Positions 22,651-34,610 of a stretch of 64,000 nucleotides of DNA are shown here, piece by piece. Where the stretch lies: assembly GCA_029961685.1 (NCBI GenBank), contig JARWKL010000009.1, forward strand, positions 29,389,208-29,453,207, written 5' to 3'. Source of the DNA: Aristolochia californica. Lineage: Eukaryota > Streptophyta > Magnoliopsida > Piperales > Aristolochiaceae. The notes beneath the pieces were generated by a model. It searched no databases. It saw only the letters and a list, made by a program, of their open reading frames with translations, and had not been told where the DNA came from. The translations under genes were made by a program, and so were the position numbers. Positions within the stretch are counted from its first letter, which is position 1; every line of letters starts with the position of its first letter.

Positions 22651-22950
22651 TGAATCTCCACTAACAAGATAGTAAGCATAGTCATATAATCATGAGGAGT
22701 CAATGTTTCATATGGTCTCCCTTGTCGCTTAGCACTTCCTTCAAAGATCTATAAGAGTGAATTTGACTAAATTCACTTCTAAAAAAAATTAGCACGTTAT
22801 ATTGAAAAGACATATCAAACTCGTACATTTTGATTGTTGTTTAAAAATTCAACCTCTCAAATCCTCTTCTATCTACCAAAAAGGAAACCGATAATTGGTA
22901 AACCAATTGTTAAGAGTTAATCAATTGAAGCTTGTCTCACTAACTCGACA

Positions 22951-24017
22951 TCAAAACTTGTCTTCACAAAAACCCTTGATAAAGTTGAAATAGTTTTGAT
23001 CTGAGTAAGCTCAAATTTTGAAGGTCTTGATATGCATGTCCAAGCTGCAAAATATTGATAAAAAATTTTATTGTGTTAATTATTAGATTTATAATACTTT
23101 TAGCATATTAAAAAAGTAAAAATATAAATAACTTTCATATATAATATAATATAATGTTGGACACCACAATTTGTCACCATTTATCACCATCCCGATCACA
23201 CAGTGTTAAGAGAATCAGAGTTTTATCTTTTTGTGTATTTTCGTTAGTGCACAGGACTTGGTTGAAATCACACTTCCCACATTCTCATCGCTAGATAGGA
23301 AAGAGTAGAAAAGCTTGGAAATTCACATCTCTTTTCACTCTCTCAATCAAGATTCTATGTTCCCCTAGAAGGCCAATTGGGAACATACGAACTTCGGCTA
23401 TGAGAAAGAACAGATAACCTGCAAAATAGAAGCACTTCTTGCCTGCTTTTCTGGCCAAAAACAATACTGGAATCTTCCCCACAAGAGCTATTTATGCTAG
23501 TGAAATCCACATTGCCTTTAGTAGCACTCCTTACAGGCACAAAAATGCTCCAAAGACTGGGCAACTTCTCAATTGTCACAGGATGTTTTTCAGTACAAAC
23601 GAAACAATAAGAGGGATGAGATTGAGTTAGCTTTTGGTGTATCTCATTATGGATAACACTCCATTCTCTCCTAGACACATACAATTAGTTGAATTGATTA
23701 ACAGGTGAAAAGAATAATATGAGAACAAGAAAACAAATAATTATCAATAAGCAGGACGAAGGGTAACAAAAAAACAAATAATTATCAATAAGCAGGACGA
23801 AGGGTAACAGTGTTCTGAAGAAACGACACCAGTGAATTGCTAGAGGCAGGAACTCCCAAGGTGTAGGACAACCTGCCATAATACAACAGAAATGATGCCA
23901 ACTCTATGTTCATTTTTGTTGGAGTCAATTCATGAAAAAGAGAAAAGAGAATGAGATAGACCATAATGATGTAAAGACGAAGAATGGTAAGCTATCTGTA
24001 CAAATGTGAACATGGTA
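22951..24017. other. Intergenic DNA downstream of the ABHD18-like gene
   Basis: No credible gene seen. Overlapping minus-strand open frames at 23291-23684 match nothing I know. A 41-bp tandem duplication (unit containing AAACAAATAATTATCAATAA) lies at about 23731-23810. The part next to 24018 is probably 3' UTR of the hydrolase. Confidence 0.4.
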
Positions 24018-27000
24018 TCAGGAGCCGTTCCACTCTAATCTGTTTAGGGCGTCAACTATTGCCCTGCGGAACTCGTTGTTGTGGAGGATAAAAGAGGAGA
24101 CGTGACCCCCAGTAACCCATCTTACCTCTGACCCTGGCCAAGCCTTTTGAAGTTCCAAGACTGAATGTTTTGGTATGTAGCCATCGTCCTGAAATTAATA
24201 GAGGAGATCAGTACATAGAACAACAGAAATGGAGACAGAATTTAAAATCATAAAAGTTGAATTTTAGTTAGAGAGTCCTGTTTGGTTGGTATCAGGAAGA
24301 ATCATTTTGAAAGTGTAATTCTTAGTTAATTTCAGAAAAGAAAATCTCATGTTAGATGATACTTGAAAGCACTGAAAATTTCTTTGACCACATGTCAAGC
24401 AGCAAGATCGTCTTATTTCTTACAGGTCATCAGCATCAAAACCTTGTTTAAATTATTTTACGATATATCATTTTGCTAGTTAGTTCACTATTTCCTCCCC
24501 ACTTCCATCTCTGTCAATTTTGCCATACACTTTTCTTTACCAGTCTCTCAAACAACAATAAAACCTTTCTTGTCTACACTGTACAATTCATAACTGCCTA
24601 TTTCTATGGTCATTTCTAATTCTCTCCTTTTCACATTATTTTGCCATGAAACAAACTTTTGACCTTCATTTTCAAAAAAAAAAAAAAAAAAAATCCACCT
24701 CTGCCGCTCTCACCTTGAAGATGTTTCTTCTTCACAAGCCAACTCTATGGCTGTTATGCATGGTGTTCAGCCAAGAAGATTTTTGTGTAATTTTTTTTTG
24801 CACCTTTCTTAGCATGCTCCTGATGCAAGGCACTCAAAAACGAATCCCCACTTCAGCTATCTAACATTTATCCTATGCATTACATCCCCCTTACTGTCAC
24901 TAAATGTTTTCTCTGTCACAGAAAATTCTCTTTTATTGCATTTTAATAAAGCTTATTGCCATTTAAAAAACAATTCTCTTCAATGGGAGCAAGCCTGGTT
25001 GCCAATCGAATTCTCCCGGATTCATCTAATCTCAGATGGGCTAACTTTGAAAACTAAGGATTCCAGGAGAGCCTTATACTTCTACTTTCTCATTTATGTC
25101 ATAACCAGTTAGTCAATTAACAATCTACAATAACTGAAAAAAAGAAAAGAAGAGTTGACCATTGAATTTGGTTAGTAAGTTCATTTAGGAGCTTGCTCAA
25201 GGAAGTTGATTAATAGGTAAAATTCGGCCTCCTAGTGCTTATCATTGTATTTTCCCTGAAATGTACTCTTGTTGTTCTTGTTGGGATAACCCACTGAAAT
25301 ATAAATGCTGATGATGAGAGCATTTGAGGAATCAGATTTGTGGTAGGTTAACTCCACCGACTACTTTGAGAGAACATCATAGATACCAAACAGAATCATC
25401 ATTTACATCTGGTGGGAACTGAAGGTTTGATAGGAAGCTATGCTTCACTCCTTCAAAAAACTGCAAGAAAGTCCATCTACTATCTTCTATTGCTATAAGC
25501 AAATGCAAAAGAAAGAAACAGAGGCTTGCAAACTATCTTTATGAACTTACAGTTGCAGCAACCAGAATGACAGCCTCAGGATTTTTGGGGATTGGAAAGC
25601 GTGTCACATCCGTTAGTGAGAGTACAGAGCGCATGCGTTCTCTGACTTCTTCCAGTGTCATTGCAGCCTTCTGGGCGACATCTTTTTGCAGCGCCTCCCA
25701 TGCAGTCCCATGTTTCAAAATCCCTTCACAAAAAGCCACAACTGCTGAGTGTGGTGAGAGGAAAGGAAGCGTGGCAACGGGGGTTGGATGTAAAGATCCA
25801 ACCATTGCAGCATGGACTCCCCCTGAAAGTAAGACGACAATCCTCTATAAAACTGATATTTGAGGATGACAATTAGGCATATCGGTAATGCATAACAATT
25901 CAAATTTAGAGCATATGGGACTAACCAACTAGCTGTTTCAGACCTATCAAACATAAAAGTGAGCTTTGAAACCAGTTAAGATCTAGTAACTTTAGGCCCT
26001 CAACAAGGTTTGCTGTGTCTGATTTTTGCAATCTAGTTTCCAGGCAGCAACATAAATAGCAAGTTACCAGTTATCAATACTGGACAAATTCAAGCAAAAG
26101 CACCAAACAGTTTTATTGAGGTTTCAATTCATATATTAACCCTGGCACAAGAACAGGTTCCAGATTGACATCTGACTTACTAAGATAAAACAATCTATCC
26201 ACGTGTTTTCATACAGCTAAATAATGCAACTTGTGTAAGTGAATGATCCAAACACATTAACAATTAGCATCTCACATTCAAGGGGTGAACTTGATCATCC
26301 ATGTTAGGATCTCAGACATTTGGGTAGAAGAGTTCTGCACCCATCCTACATAGCACATAGAATCAATACCACAAATAAAACATCTTATGTACTCTCAGTA
26401 ATTCTTGTAAAGAACCTCATTTTGTAATCCTCTGGTACTAAAAGTAACTTTTTTTGTGATGGCAAGTATACAAGATACACACATTTCATTACAAAAGTAA
26501 AGCATTTATTCTCCTGAATGATAGAATCTGAAAGATATTCTAAAACTTTACAATTGCCATAAGAGCAGGTTTCAGAATCTCATACCCATGCTAAGTCCAC
26601 AGACACCTGTCTTGCCAAAACCAGCCTCAGCTTCAAGCCAGTATAACAGACTTCTAGCCTCCTCTATGGTGGCTCTTCCTAGCAATAGCAAGTCACTCAC
26701 ACAAAGAAGTTTTGCACCATATTGCAGCCTAGGACGTCTTTCTCCATAGAAAGGGCTGACAACACCAGCTTGAATAAGCATATGGTCTACTGATTGATAT
26801 TTTAGAAGAAGTAGTATGATGATCTTTAGTTTAAAGGCAGGTAAAATGATCATTAATTGTTCACCTCTCAAGCACCATGGTAGCTATGTTTTCCTTTAAC
26901 AAAGGCCCACCAAGACGTAATCTTCTCTCAAAACTATGGTCTCCAGTTCCTGTGAGTCCTAAAGAAATGTCAGTAGAAGCAACATCTGGGATTCAGGACA

Positions 27001-28272
27001 AAGTTGAGATTGCCACTAAGAATTATTTCATTTCAATGCCGTCATCTAAAAGAGAGGAGGACAATAAAGGATGATTTCAAATCAATACAGTACATAAGAT
27101 GAAAATATATATATTTTTAATGAATTCAATGTACCAGGACCCTCTTTTTGTGAGGCAGAGGAATCAGCACCATTGATTCATTAATTTCCATACATGTTCA
27201 AAACATGAAGGGTCCTCCAGAACATGATATCTAAGATGAATAGGTAGGCTTAGAATCTTAGTTTGCAGACAAAATCCTAAATTGTTCTAAATTCATTAAG
27301 GTACTTTCATCTTAAATGCCAAGCTCACTCATTTGAATAGCAAGGAATACAAATAGTAATTTTTAACAGATCAATGATTTCAACCTTGCATTTTTTGCCT
27401 TCATACTTCTTCCAGCAGTAAAGACTTAACAGAGCACCTTTTTTTTTTTTTTTTTTTTTGTTCTTGTGAAAATGGAGCTGTAAAATCCTTTGTTGTATAG
27501 TATCAGAAATACTTTAGTGGACATATAAGAAAGAAAAACAACATTAATGTATTATTAAATTAAATCAAGATCTGGTTAGACAAAAACAAGTTCCCTATAA
27601 AGCAACCATTATTGGAACTTGTCAGGAAACTTGGCAAAATCTTTAGAAGAAATGTGCATTAACTCTGTTAGCATAGGCGCATGTATAAAGTAAATTTTTT
27701 ATATCTTCAGTAGGAACTCCACATTACAGCCGATGGGCCATTGGCATAACACAATTGGATTTCACTAATTAATATTCATATTCAAAAAATTATAAATTGG
27801 AGTGAAATCAGTATTAAGGAGGAACCAGTAGAGTACAGACCTAGAAACAAAATAATTTCATGAACAAGATGAAAAGCAGAAAAAGGATAAAAGTTTCACC
27901 TGCGAGGTGGACCACACAAGCCATCTTGTGCGATGGAATATATTTTGGGGCCAGAAAAGAAACCCTAGCATTGTGACTTTCTGGAGGCAACGCATCGATC
28001 AGTTTGTCGTCGCATGGAGTCCTAAAGACACCCTCCCTCAGAATTGCATTCTTTGATTCCCAAGCCGTCCGCCAGAGGGGCTGAATCAAAGTTGGCGGCC
28101 AGTTCTGGCTAGCCGCCTCAGGGAAGAGTTGATTGATCATACTTTCCAGTAGATCAAGCTTATTACCCCATCCTCTAGAAAAGAATGGGGGACTAATTTT
28201 GGTTCTGTGGACGAAAGCACCGTACACGTGATCCAATACGTAATGAAGAACGCCTAGATTTACAGTTACCAT
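24018..28272 (-). CDS. Plant ABHD18-like alpha/beta hydrolase (DUF2048 family)
   Basis: Five exons on the minus strand: 28272-27900, 26949-26865, 26755-26586, 25822-25551 and 24188-24018, GT-AG throughout, spliced to 356 residues. The protein follows the plant ABHD18-type family from end to end: MVTVNLGVLHYVLDHVYGAF, MACVVHLAG, RLRLGGPLLKENIATMVLE, YGERRPRLQYGAKL, GVCGLSMG, HPTPVATLPFLSPHSAVV, SLTDVTRFPIPKNP and WVTGGHVSSF. The putative triad is Ser208 in GLSMG, Asp301 or Asp302 in DDGYIP, and His329 in GGHVSS. The family has an alpha/beta hydrolase fold; its physiological substrate in plants is not established. I chose the ATG at 28272 because family members start MVTVNL; an in-frame ATG at 28326 would add 18 residues and may lie in a 5' UTR intron. 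Introns 1 and 4 are the longest. Confidence 0.92.
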
Positions 28273-31200
28273 TCCTTGAACCAGATGCAGACCCAAACAG
28301 CAGAGAATCAGAAAGGATGAAAACAATGCAGAGTTGCAGACCTGAACACGGAGTTCTCAGCTACAACGTTATGAAACAGTAGAGGGATGCAAAAAAGGGA
28401 AAAAATAACAAACAAATCAATCCTTATGAATTAAAAATAAATAAATAAATGAAAGCGTTTCAAACAGTTAGAACCACATTGCAAAGAAAAAGGAAAAAAA
28501 GAAGAAGGCCTGAAATCCAGTAAGTCGCAATAAACACAATCGAAGAGCGGACATGAAAAATCTGCAGGAGGGAGCTGATTCAGAAGATCCGGTGTGAGCC
28601 AAAAAGGTGCCAGCAAGGGGGAAGAGTTTGTTCAACCAAAACCAGTAGTGGCAATTTGTTGCCTTAATCCATAACCGGCTCTCACGCGAACGCTCCGGGA
28701 TAGAATAAAAATGACAAACAACGGCCACCGAGATCCAAAGGAGGAAAAGAAACAAGGGAATCCACAGACAAGTGGGAGAGAATCGAGGCGATTTCAACGA
28801 AGAGGGAGGAGAGGATAATTTAACGAGAAAACCGGACTTTTATTCCAATTGGCGATGAGACACGGAGCGGAACGTGAAACAAGCCAAAAAAACAGTAGTT
28901 TTTCCTGGTTCCGTCAAGCTATCCTACGTGGAATTTCGAATATCGAGACGTGCATCCACGTCAGGCGGGGTCCACTTGCTATTTCCTTTGATTTATGGAT
29001 AAGATCCGAATGTTTACGTACAATTTGAGGGGACTACTAAAGCTTTTACAGCTCCCATCTCCACCGTCCGCCTGTTGACCGCAGCTGATGGATCAGTTAT
29101 CCTGCACCGTCGATTTCGATCATCTCCGGTTCACCGCTTGTCGGGTCCGTAGGATGACTTTTTATTGGTACTCCTTTTATTGCGATTTTCATGCGCTTTC
29201 CACACAAAAATTAACAGAAAGGCTGGGTTTGATGATAGAATATTCTCTTTATGCATGCTTGAATTGGATTGGACTCTTTGTTTGAAGCTCTTTTTCCTTT
29301 TCTCCAATCATGGTGCTTGTTTTTCCAATTGTTCCTTTTTTTTAATTTAAAAAAATAATAATTCGGGTTTGCTCTAAAACCTAACCAGATCAACAACTCC
29401 GTTTACGATAATCCCTTTTACCGACTTTTTATTTGCATAAAACAATGATGACAGTAAGCATGATTAAGGTTCAAGAGTTCAAAACGGTTTTTTTATGTAA
29501 ATATTGGCTCTAAGACACATCCCAAAATAACTAATTAAGTTAGAAAAAAAATTTCTAACTAATAAATTAAAGATCTTTGTACTCACTAATCCATGTCGGT
29601 TTGAAATACATTATAGGTGTCTTATGTTAAGAAAACTTGTCACACCCTACATGAAGTTTTGGCCATCTCACCTTGTTCTTACCTTTAAAATTTTTAAAAT
29701 ATAAAACATTAAATTTTGATAATATAAAAAAATTATAAAAACATAAATTCTATTGTAGACATCAACCACCTAATGCTTGAAAGTCAAGCTAGTTTGACCA
29801 ATATTAGACAAATGGTCAAAGTCAAATATTTTGATCAGTGGCAAACCCGAATCAAGGAGGCCTCAACTCTTGTCAATATAGTCAATCAAAGTCAACACTT
29901 TAATCAATCGTGGGTCAATCTATTGACCAATTGTGATAAGTTTATGACTCTACCCTAGTTGACTACGGGTGAAAATTGAAACTTTAACCAATAATATAAG
30001 TTTAATTTAATAATTGTAGAAGTCAACACTTAGTCAAAATTGGCAAACCAAAGTCAAAAGAGTTGACTAATCGAGGTGGGACCACTATCAAAATTAAATC
30101 GAACATATAAATTATCCATCAAAACTTTCTAATCAAGAATTGATGGTCCAAAATCATTTTGATATGAAGTGGCATAGCCATAATGAACCCCATGTGCCAC
30201 AATATAAAGTTCTATGTTATTTGACACTTGCCACAACTTAAAGATGGACTTGGCATTACCATGAAGAGAAGATTTAGCTTTGTCACGTGTCACAATCTTG
30301 TAATTACTTTTTTTTTTTTTTTTGTGGCTTTGCTGGGTGTTGTGATTTTGTGAAAATGATACATTTCACAATCTCATTAGATGAGGACTTGTAAGGAGAG
30401 ATTGAAAGAGAGAAAGGTGGGGTGGTTGAACCACCTCTACCCCTATGTCAACAAAGAACCCCTGTGAGTAGAGACAATAGGAGATCCAATTGATCGAGAT
30501 CGAATCAAAGAATTTACTAGTGACAAGACCTTATACTACTTGTAAATTTTCTTTTCATTATTGCACTCAAGGGTCTCACTACTTCACGGATTGGCCACTT
30601 TTGTACTTTCCCCGATTATAAATAAATAAAATATTAATTAAAATTTTATGTGTAAGTAAAGAAGTAAACTTTGATTGAACATTCTTAAAAGCAAAGCATC
30701 ATTTACGTTACGAAAAAGACTTTTCTCCTTGGCTTATACAAGAAGGTGTTGAAAATCATGAAACTATCCCTCTATTATTTGATTGTGATCATAAGGTAGA
30801 AGGTCATAGTCACATTGTCATGGAGTTTAGTGCTTAGAATTTAGCTCCAAAGTTGATAGGATGTTAGGCACAAGGTAGATGCACACCTTCGTACTCTTGG
30901 TAAGTAATTTAATTGAATCAAGCATTGAGATGAGGATAAGCATCTTGATTGTCTCTTTGAAGTGCTTTGCTTTTTCATGTGATCAAATAAGTTGGGATTT
31001 GAAAAGTCCTTTTTTGAAAAGGACCTGTCATTGTAATTTCGTAAACATTGATGTCCAAATAAAATTTCCTAACTGACGACACTTAAGTTAAAAGAAAAAT
31101 AAGAAAGGGGCAAAAGATTAACGCCGTTATCATACTTGGAAGTTCGCACCGAAATGTGTACAATAATCGGCACCCTTTGTTGTCTCTTCAAAGCTAAGCT

Positions 31201-32439
31201 AACCTAGTTGAAAGTCAAAGAAAAGCTCGAGTGCTTTCGGAAAGCGGTTCGCGTCGTAATCACTCCGCCATGCTTGAAGCTGCGGGAAGCTCACATGGGT
31301 GACCTGAGTGTTTGATTATAAACGCTATCATGATCCTCTTTTCGCCGCAACTCCTCTCTCTTCCATACTGGCATCCCTTCCGCTTTCTGTTTTGTTTTAT
31401 CAGTAAGCAGACGTTTCCATCTGTGATTTGCAGGGAGACCATCTGCAGTTCTGCATTAAAATAAGCTATTCCTATTTTTAATAGTTCTGCGGGACATCGT
31501 GAACCCATTTGAGCATGATTTACAATTTCAGAGTAGATGAGAACAGAGCGCCTTACCATGAATTTCCATGAGGGGCCCTCGTATACGCGATAGTGTTTAC
31601 GTTGGGTGGAAGGTGGCATTGCTTTTAACATTTTCAATGTGGTTGAAACAGGGAAGTTTCCCCACCAAGAAATGGTGGAGACTCAATTATGATTTTTGGA
31701 TGTGGGAGAGTTCATTATTAATTTGATAAGAATGAGTGGAGAACGTAAAAAAGTGCGGAGCAGCAACAGAAAAATCCATGTCTTGGATGGTGGAGACTAA
31801 AGGGAGCTCTCATAAGAGATTTGTAGATTGAAATACAGGAAACAAACTGTTCACAGTTTTTCTAAAAAATAATTAATTCACCCAATCCTCAAATACTTAC
31901 CACACACATCCCTAATTACCACAACTAACCACCAAACTATTATAGGTACAGAGCTACAGATTATTCACAGAAAATTTGATCAGGCTTTACTGGAAGAAGA
32001 ACGGCAGTTGCAATGAAACACTACATAAGCCTCCTAACATGTCCTCAAACGAGTTCTCTCTCTCTAATAAAGCCACAAAGAATGAATTGATCAACAGCAC
32101 AGGGAAGGAGCTGGGAGAAGATGAAAACATGACTGCTTGGAAGTTGAAGTCTGATCTTTCTCTCAAGGATGATTTTTTTTTTTGTGCTAAATTTCCCTTT
32201 CCAGGGAACCAGCAATCAAGCTTGGTTATGGAGTGACAATTCAACAACAGTTTGACAACTCTTACGGAGCAGAAGAACCTAGACAATGTTAGAACAACTC
32301 CAGAAAGTGGGAACAGAAGAACCGTCTTGAGTAAAGACTTTGGAATTGCTAGTTCCTGTAACCGTGACTACCAGTTGCAAACAAGAGATTTGGTTGAAAG
32401 GTCATGGTTCCAGTAAACCAGAACATGAAGAATGAATTG
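28273..32439. other. Intergenic region between hydrolase and IRKI-like genes
   Basis: The first ~600 bases are the hydrolase 5' region. About 29775-30070 holds a dense cluster of TTGAC/GTCAA pentamers. About 29530-29600 resembles repeats at 3290-3360 and 36570-36620. A 125-codon minus-strand frame at 31637-31260 is unassigned. The last ~250 bases before 32440 are probably the IRKI 3' UTR. Confidence 0.4.
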
Positions 32440-34610
32440 TTAGGCTACACTTTTATACCTGCAAAGAACTTTGCATCTTATCACCTTATCACCCATATAA
32501 AATCCTGGCATTACCATGATCTTAACCCTGGCTGGACCCCGGGATCTCTGCCTTTCTAACAGTACATCCTCCATGTAGAGTGAATCAAAGCTTCTGTTCT
32601 CATCTACCCTCAATATGGACAATGGAGGATTAAAGGAGAAAGCTAATAAATGGAGCAACCAAAGACATTTAGCTGCAACGAAGAAGGACTGCAGTAGCTG
32701 TTCAGGCCAGGGTTTTGACCAGCTCAATATGGAGATGATGCAACTCATTTTTTGGTCGCAGAACTTACTGAATTCTTCACTGTAGTATTTGGTTCCCTTC
32801 CTCAAAACCTCGTTCCAGCTCAAGTTCCTCAAAGCAACAAATGATGAGAACTTCGTCTGTCGATCTTGCTCAGGGTCTAGAACCTTGGGTGAGCCGTTCT
32901 TCTGGAACACGCAGTTCTCAAAATCTTGGTGGAGGCACTGGTTTATAATAGCTTCAAGGTGGTATAAAACCCCTTTGGAGTACTTGGAATTTAGAGTGAG
33001 ATTATGAGGTTGCAGAAGCAAATTTAGCTTGTCCATCAAGTTCTCATCAGTATCATCAATCTGACCCACAAGAGTTTTGCAAAACTGTTTCACGGATAGC
33101 CTAGCTTCTGAAACTATCTGCAAGAAACCTTCCACCATTGCTTCATGTGTGACTGGCATCGACCCATCTCGGCCGTCAATTAATTTGCCTCCCTTTGTCA
33201 GGTTAGGCCTTTCAGGGACCTGGGTATCTCTTCCCTGCACGGCTTGTTTCAAAGCGTTCTTCAGCTCATCACAATAAGACTCCAAACGTGATAGCTTCAG
33301 TTGTAAGTCGCCTAAAGAAGATCTCATCTCTGAAACCTCCATTAATGCTGCGTCACGGTTCTCATTAGCTTCTAGTAGCTTCTTTTTCAAAGCTTCAACA
33401 GTCAAAACGCCCCAGTCCTTGGACACCTGCGAAGTGTCTTCGGATTCCAATCTATTAGGGGAAGTCTCTGCTTTAGGTTTCTTCTTAAATCTTGGAAACA
33501 ACCAAGAAAGAATCGGTCCTTTGCTCTTGGGATGCGAAGGGAGAGAGGCATGGGAGTCTGTCAGGGGGAACACGGTGTTGTAGTTCTTGGTGTTCTTGTT
33601 GTCGGATTCGGTCTCTCTACTAATTGTAGCAGGTCTGCAGGCATTGCAAGTAGTGACACTCCTGAGTTCCTCTGAGCTGGTTCTTCGATCCGATTTGAGA
33701 ATCTCTATACTGGGGGAAGTTTGTAGAACAGTGATGTGATTGACGCAAGAGCTTGTGTGAGATCTGCTTTCTTCAGGGCCGCAAATACGTAGATCTCGAC
33801 CAACAAAACCAGAGGCAAATCCGTTTCTCAAACTCTTTTTACTGTCAGAGAGATATGCCTCGCTGTCTTCTCCTCCTCTTTCCACCCCAATCCCATCCCA
33901 AATACCTGAGAATCTCCGGTTCTCCGAACGGATTTGTTGATACCCGGGTAAGGGCTCCTCTTCGTAACTCTATCAAGCTTAGCCAAATTAGTTTTGCGAT
34001 GCAAAAATAAAAGAACAGAGAAAATAGCGGTTATCACAGATCGAAGAGAAGAGAAGAGAATAGAAGAATTCAAAAAGAATTTAGCACAGCATTAGAAGGC
34101 TATTGTTAAATTTTCAGTAAAAGAGAGCAAATTGATGGACGTGAAGTAATACAAAACCAGTTTGCTTGCTTTCTCAGGATAATGATACAGACACTCCACT
34201 TATTAGAAAATCGGAAAGCACGAGTTAAGTAAAATATCTCTGCTAAGATTTTTTTTTTTTTTTTTTTTTTAAAGAGTTGTTCATGTTTATTGTGGACAGA
34301 AGTGCATATCTGACCAAATATAAACAAAAAACTGTTACAGGAAATAAAAGCTAGAATCAATTGGCAATGGGAAAGGAAGGGAAGAGGAATTTTGGCTCAC
34401 CGGGGTAAATACTGGGTAATCCTGAGCAGAGAATTGGTTAGAAGTGCGGGCAACGGATGGAGAGGTGGAGCTTGGAAGTCTCAGATTCGCAGGACTGGTT
34501 CCTTGCAGCAGAGCAGCATGTATAGCTCTCAGCTCAACAGCTTTGGCAATGGCAGCTTGAATTTCCTGTCTGCTTATTTCATGGTTTTCTTCGAAAATTA
34601 GAGCAGCCAT
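32440..34610 (-). CDS. IRKI: IRK-interacting protein (IRKI)-like, DUF641/GIL1 family
   Basis: Two exons, 34610-34401 and 33969-32440, joined in phase 0 to 579 residues, near the length of the Arabidopsis protein. The N-terminus (MAALIFEENHEISRQEIQAA, AKAVELRAIHAALLQGTSP, SAQDYPVFTP) is typical of IRKI. Exon 2 begins SYEEEPLPGYQ, which continues the family sequence and fixes the acceptor. A coiled coil lies at about 262-318, followed by the DUF641 core (VEGFLQIVSEARLSVKQF, about 345) and the C-terminal motif MPGFYMGDKVIRCKVLCRY. Arabidopsis IRKI binds the receptor kinase IRK at the membrane; relatives (GIL1) act in light-dependent gravitropism. The ATG at 34610 is preferred to a GTG at 34622. 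The 431-bp intron contains a long T/A homopolymer. Confidence 0.9.

Larger units (their letters stand above)
17490..22950 (-). mobile_element. Decayed PIF/Harbinger transposon hosting two nested elements
   Basis: Minus-strand coding pieces in order: a Myb/SANT-like ORF1 (about 22900-21975), a transposase N-terminal part (21652-21500, ending YYPYFK), a DDE-domain piece with GWEGLTTDARIR (21400-21298), YYLVDVGYANLLRFLATYRL (about 21212-21153), then an interruption at 21143. The frame resumes at 18005 with YHLNE and AELFNHQHSSLRN (about 17960) and ends with DELINHPTLAISRRR (about 17771-17727). This is the usual block order of HARBI1-like transposases. Stops and frameshifts make it inactive. I could not find the outer terminal repeats, so the outer limits are approximate. 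Confidence 0.7.

Noticed and set aside
31260..31637. 125-codon minus-strand frame
   Set aside because: No similarity to a known family and no supporting splice structure; kept only as unassigned.
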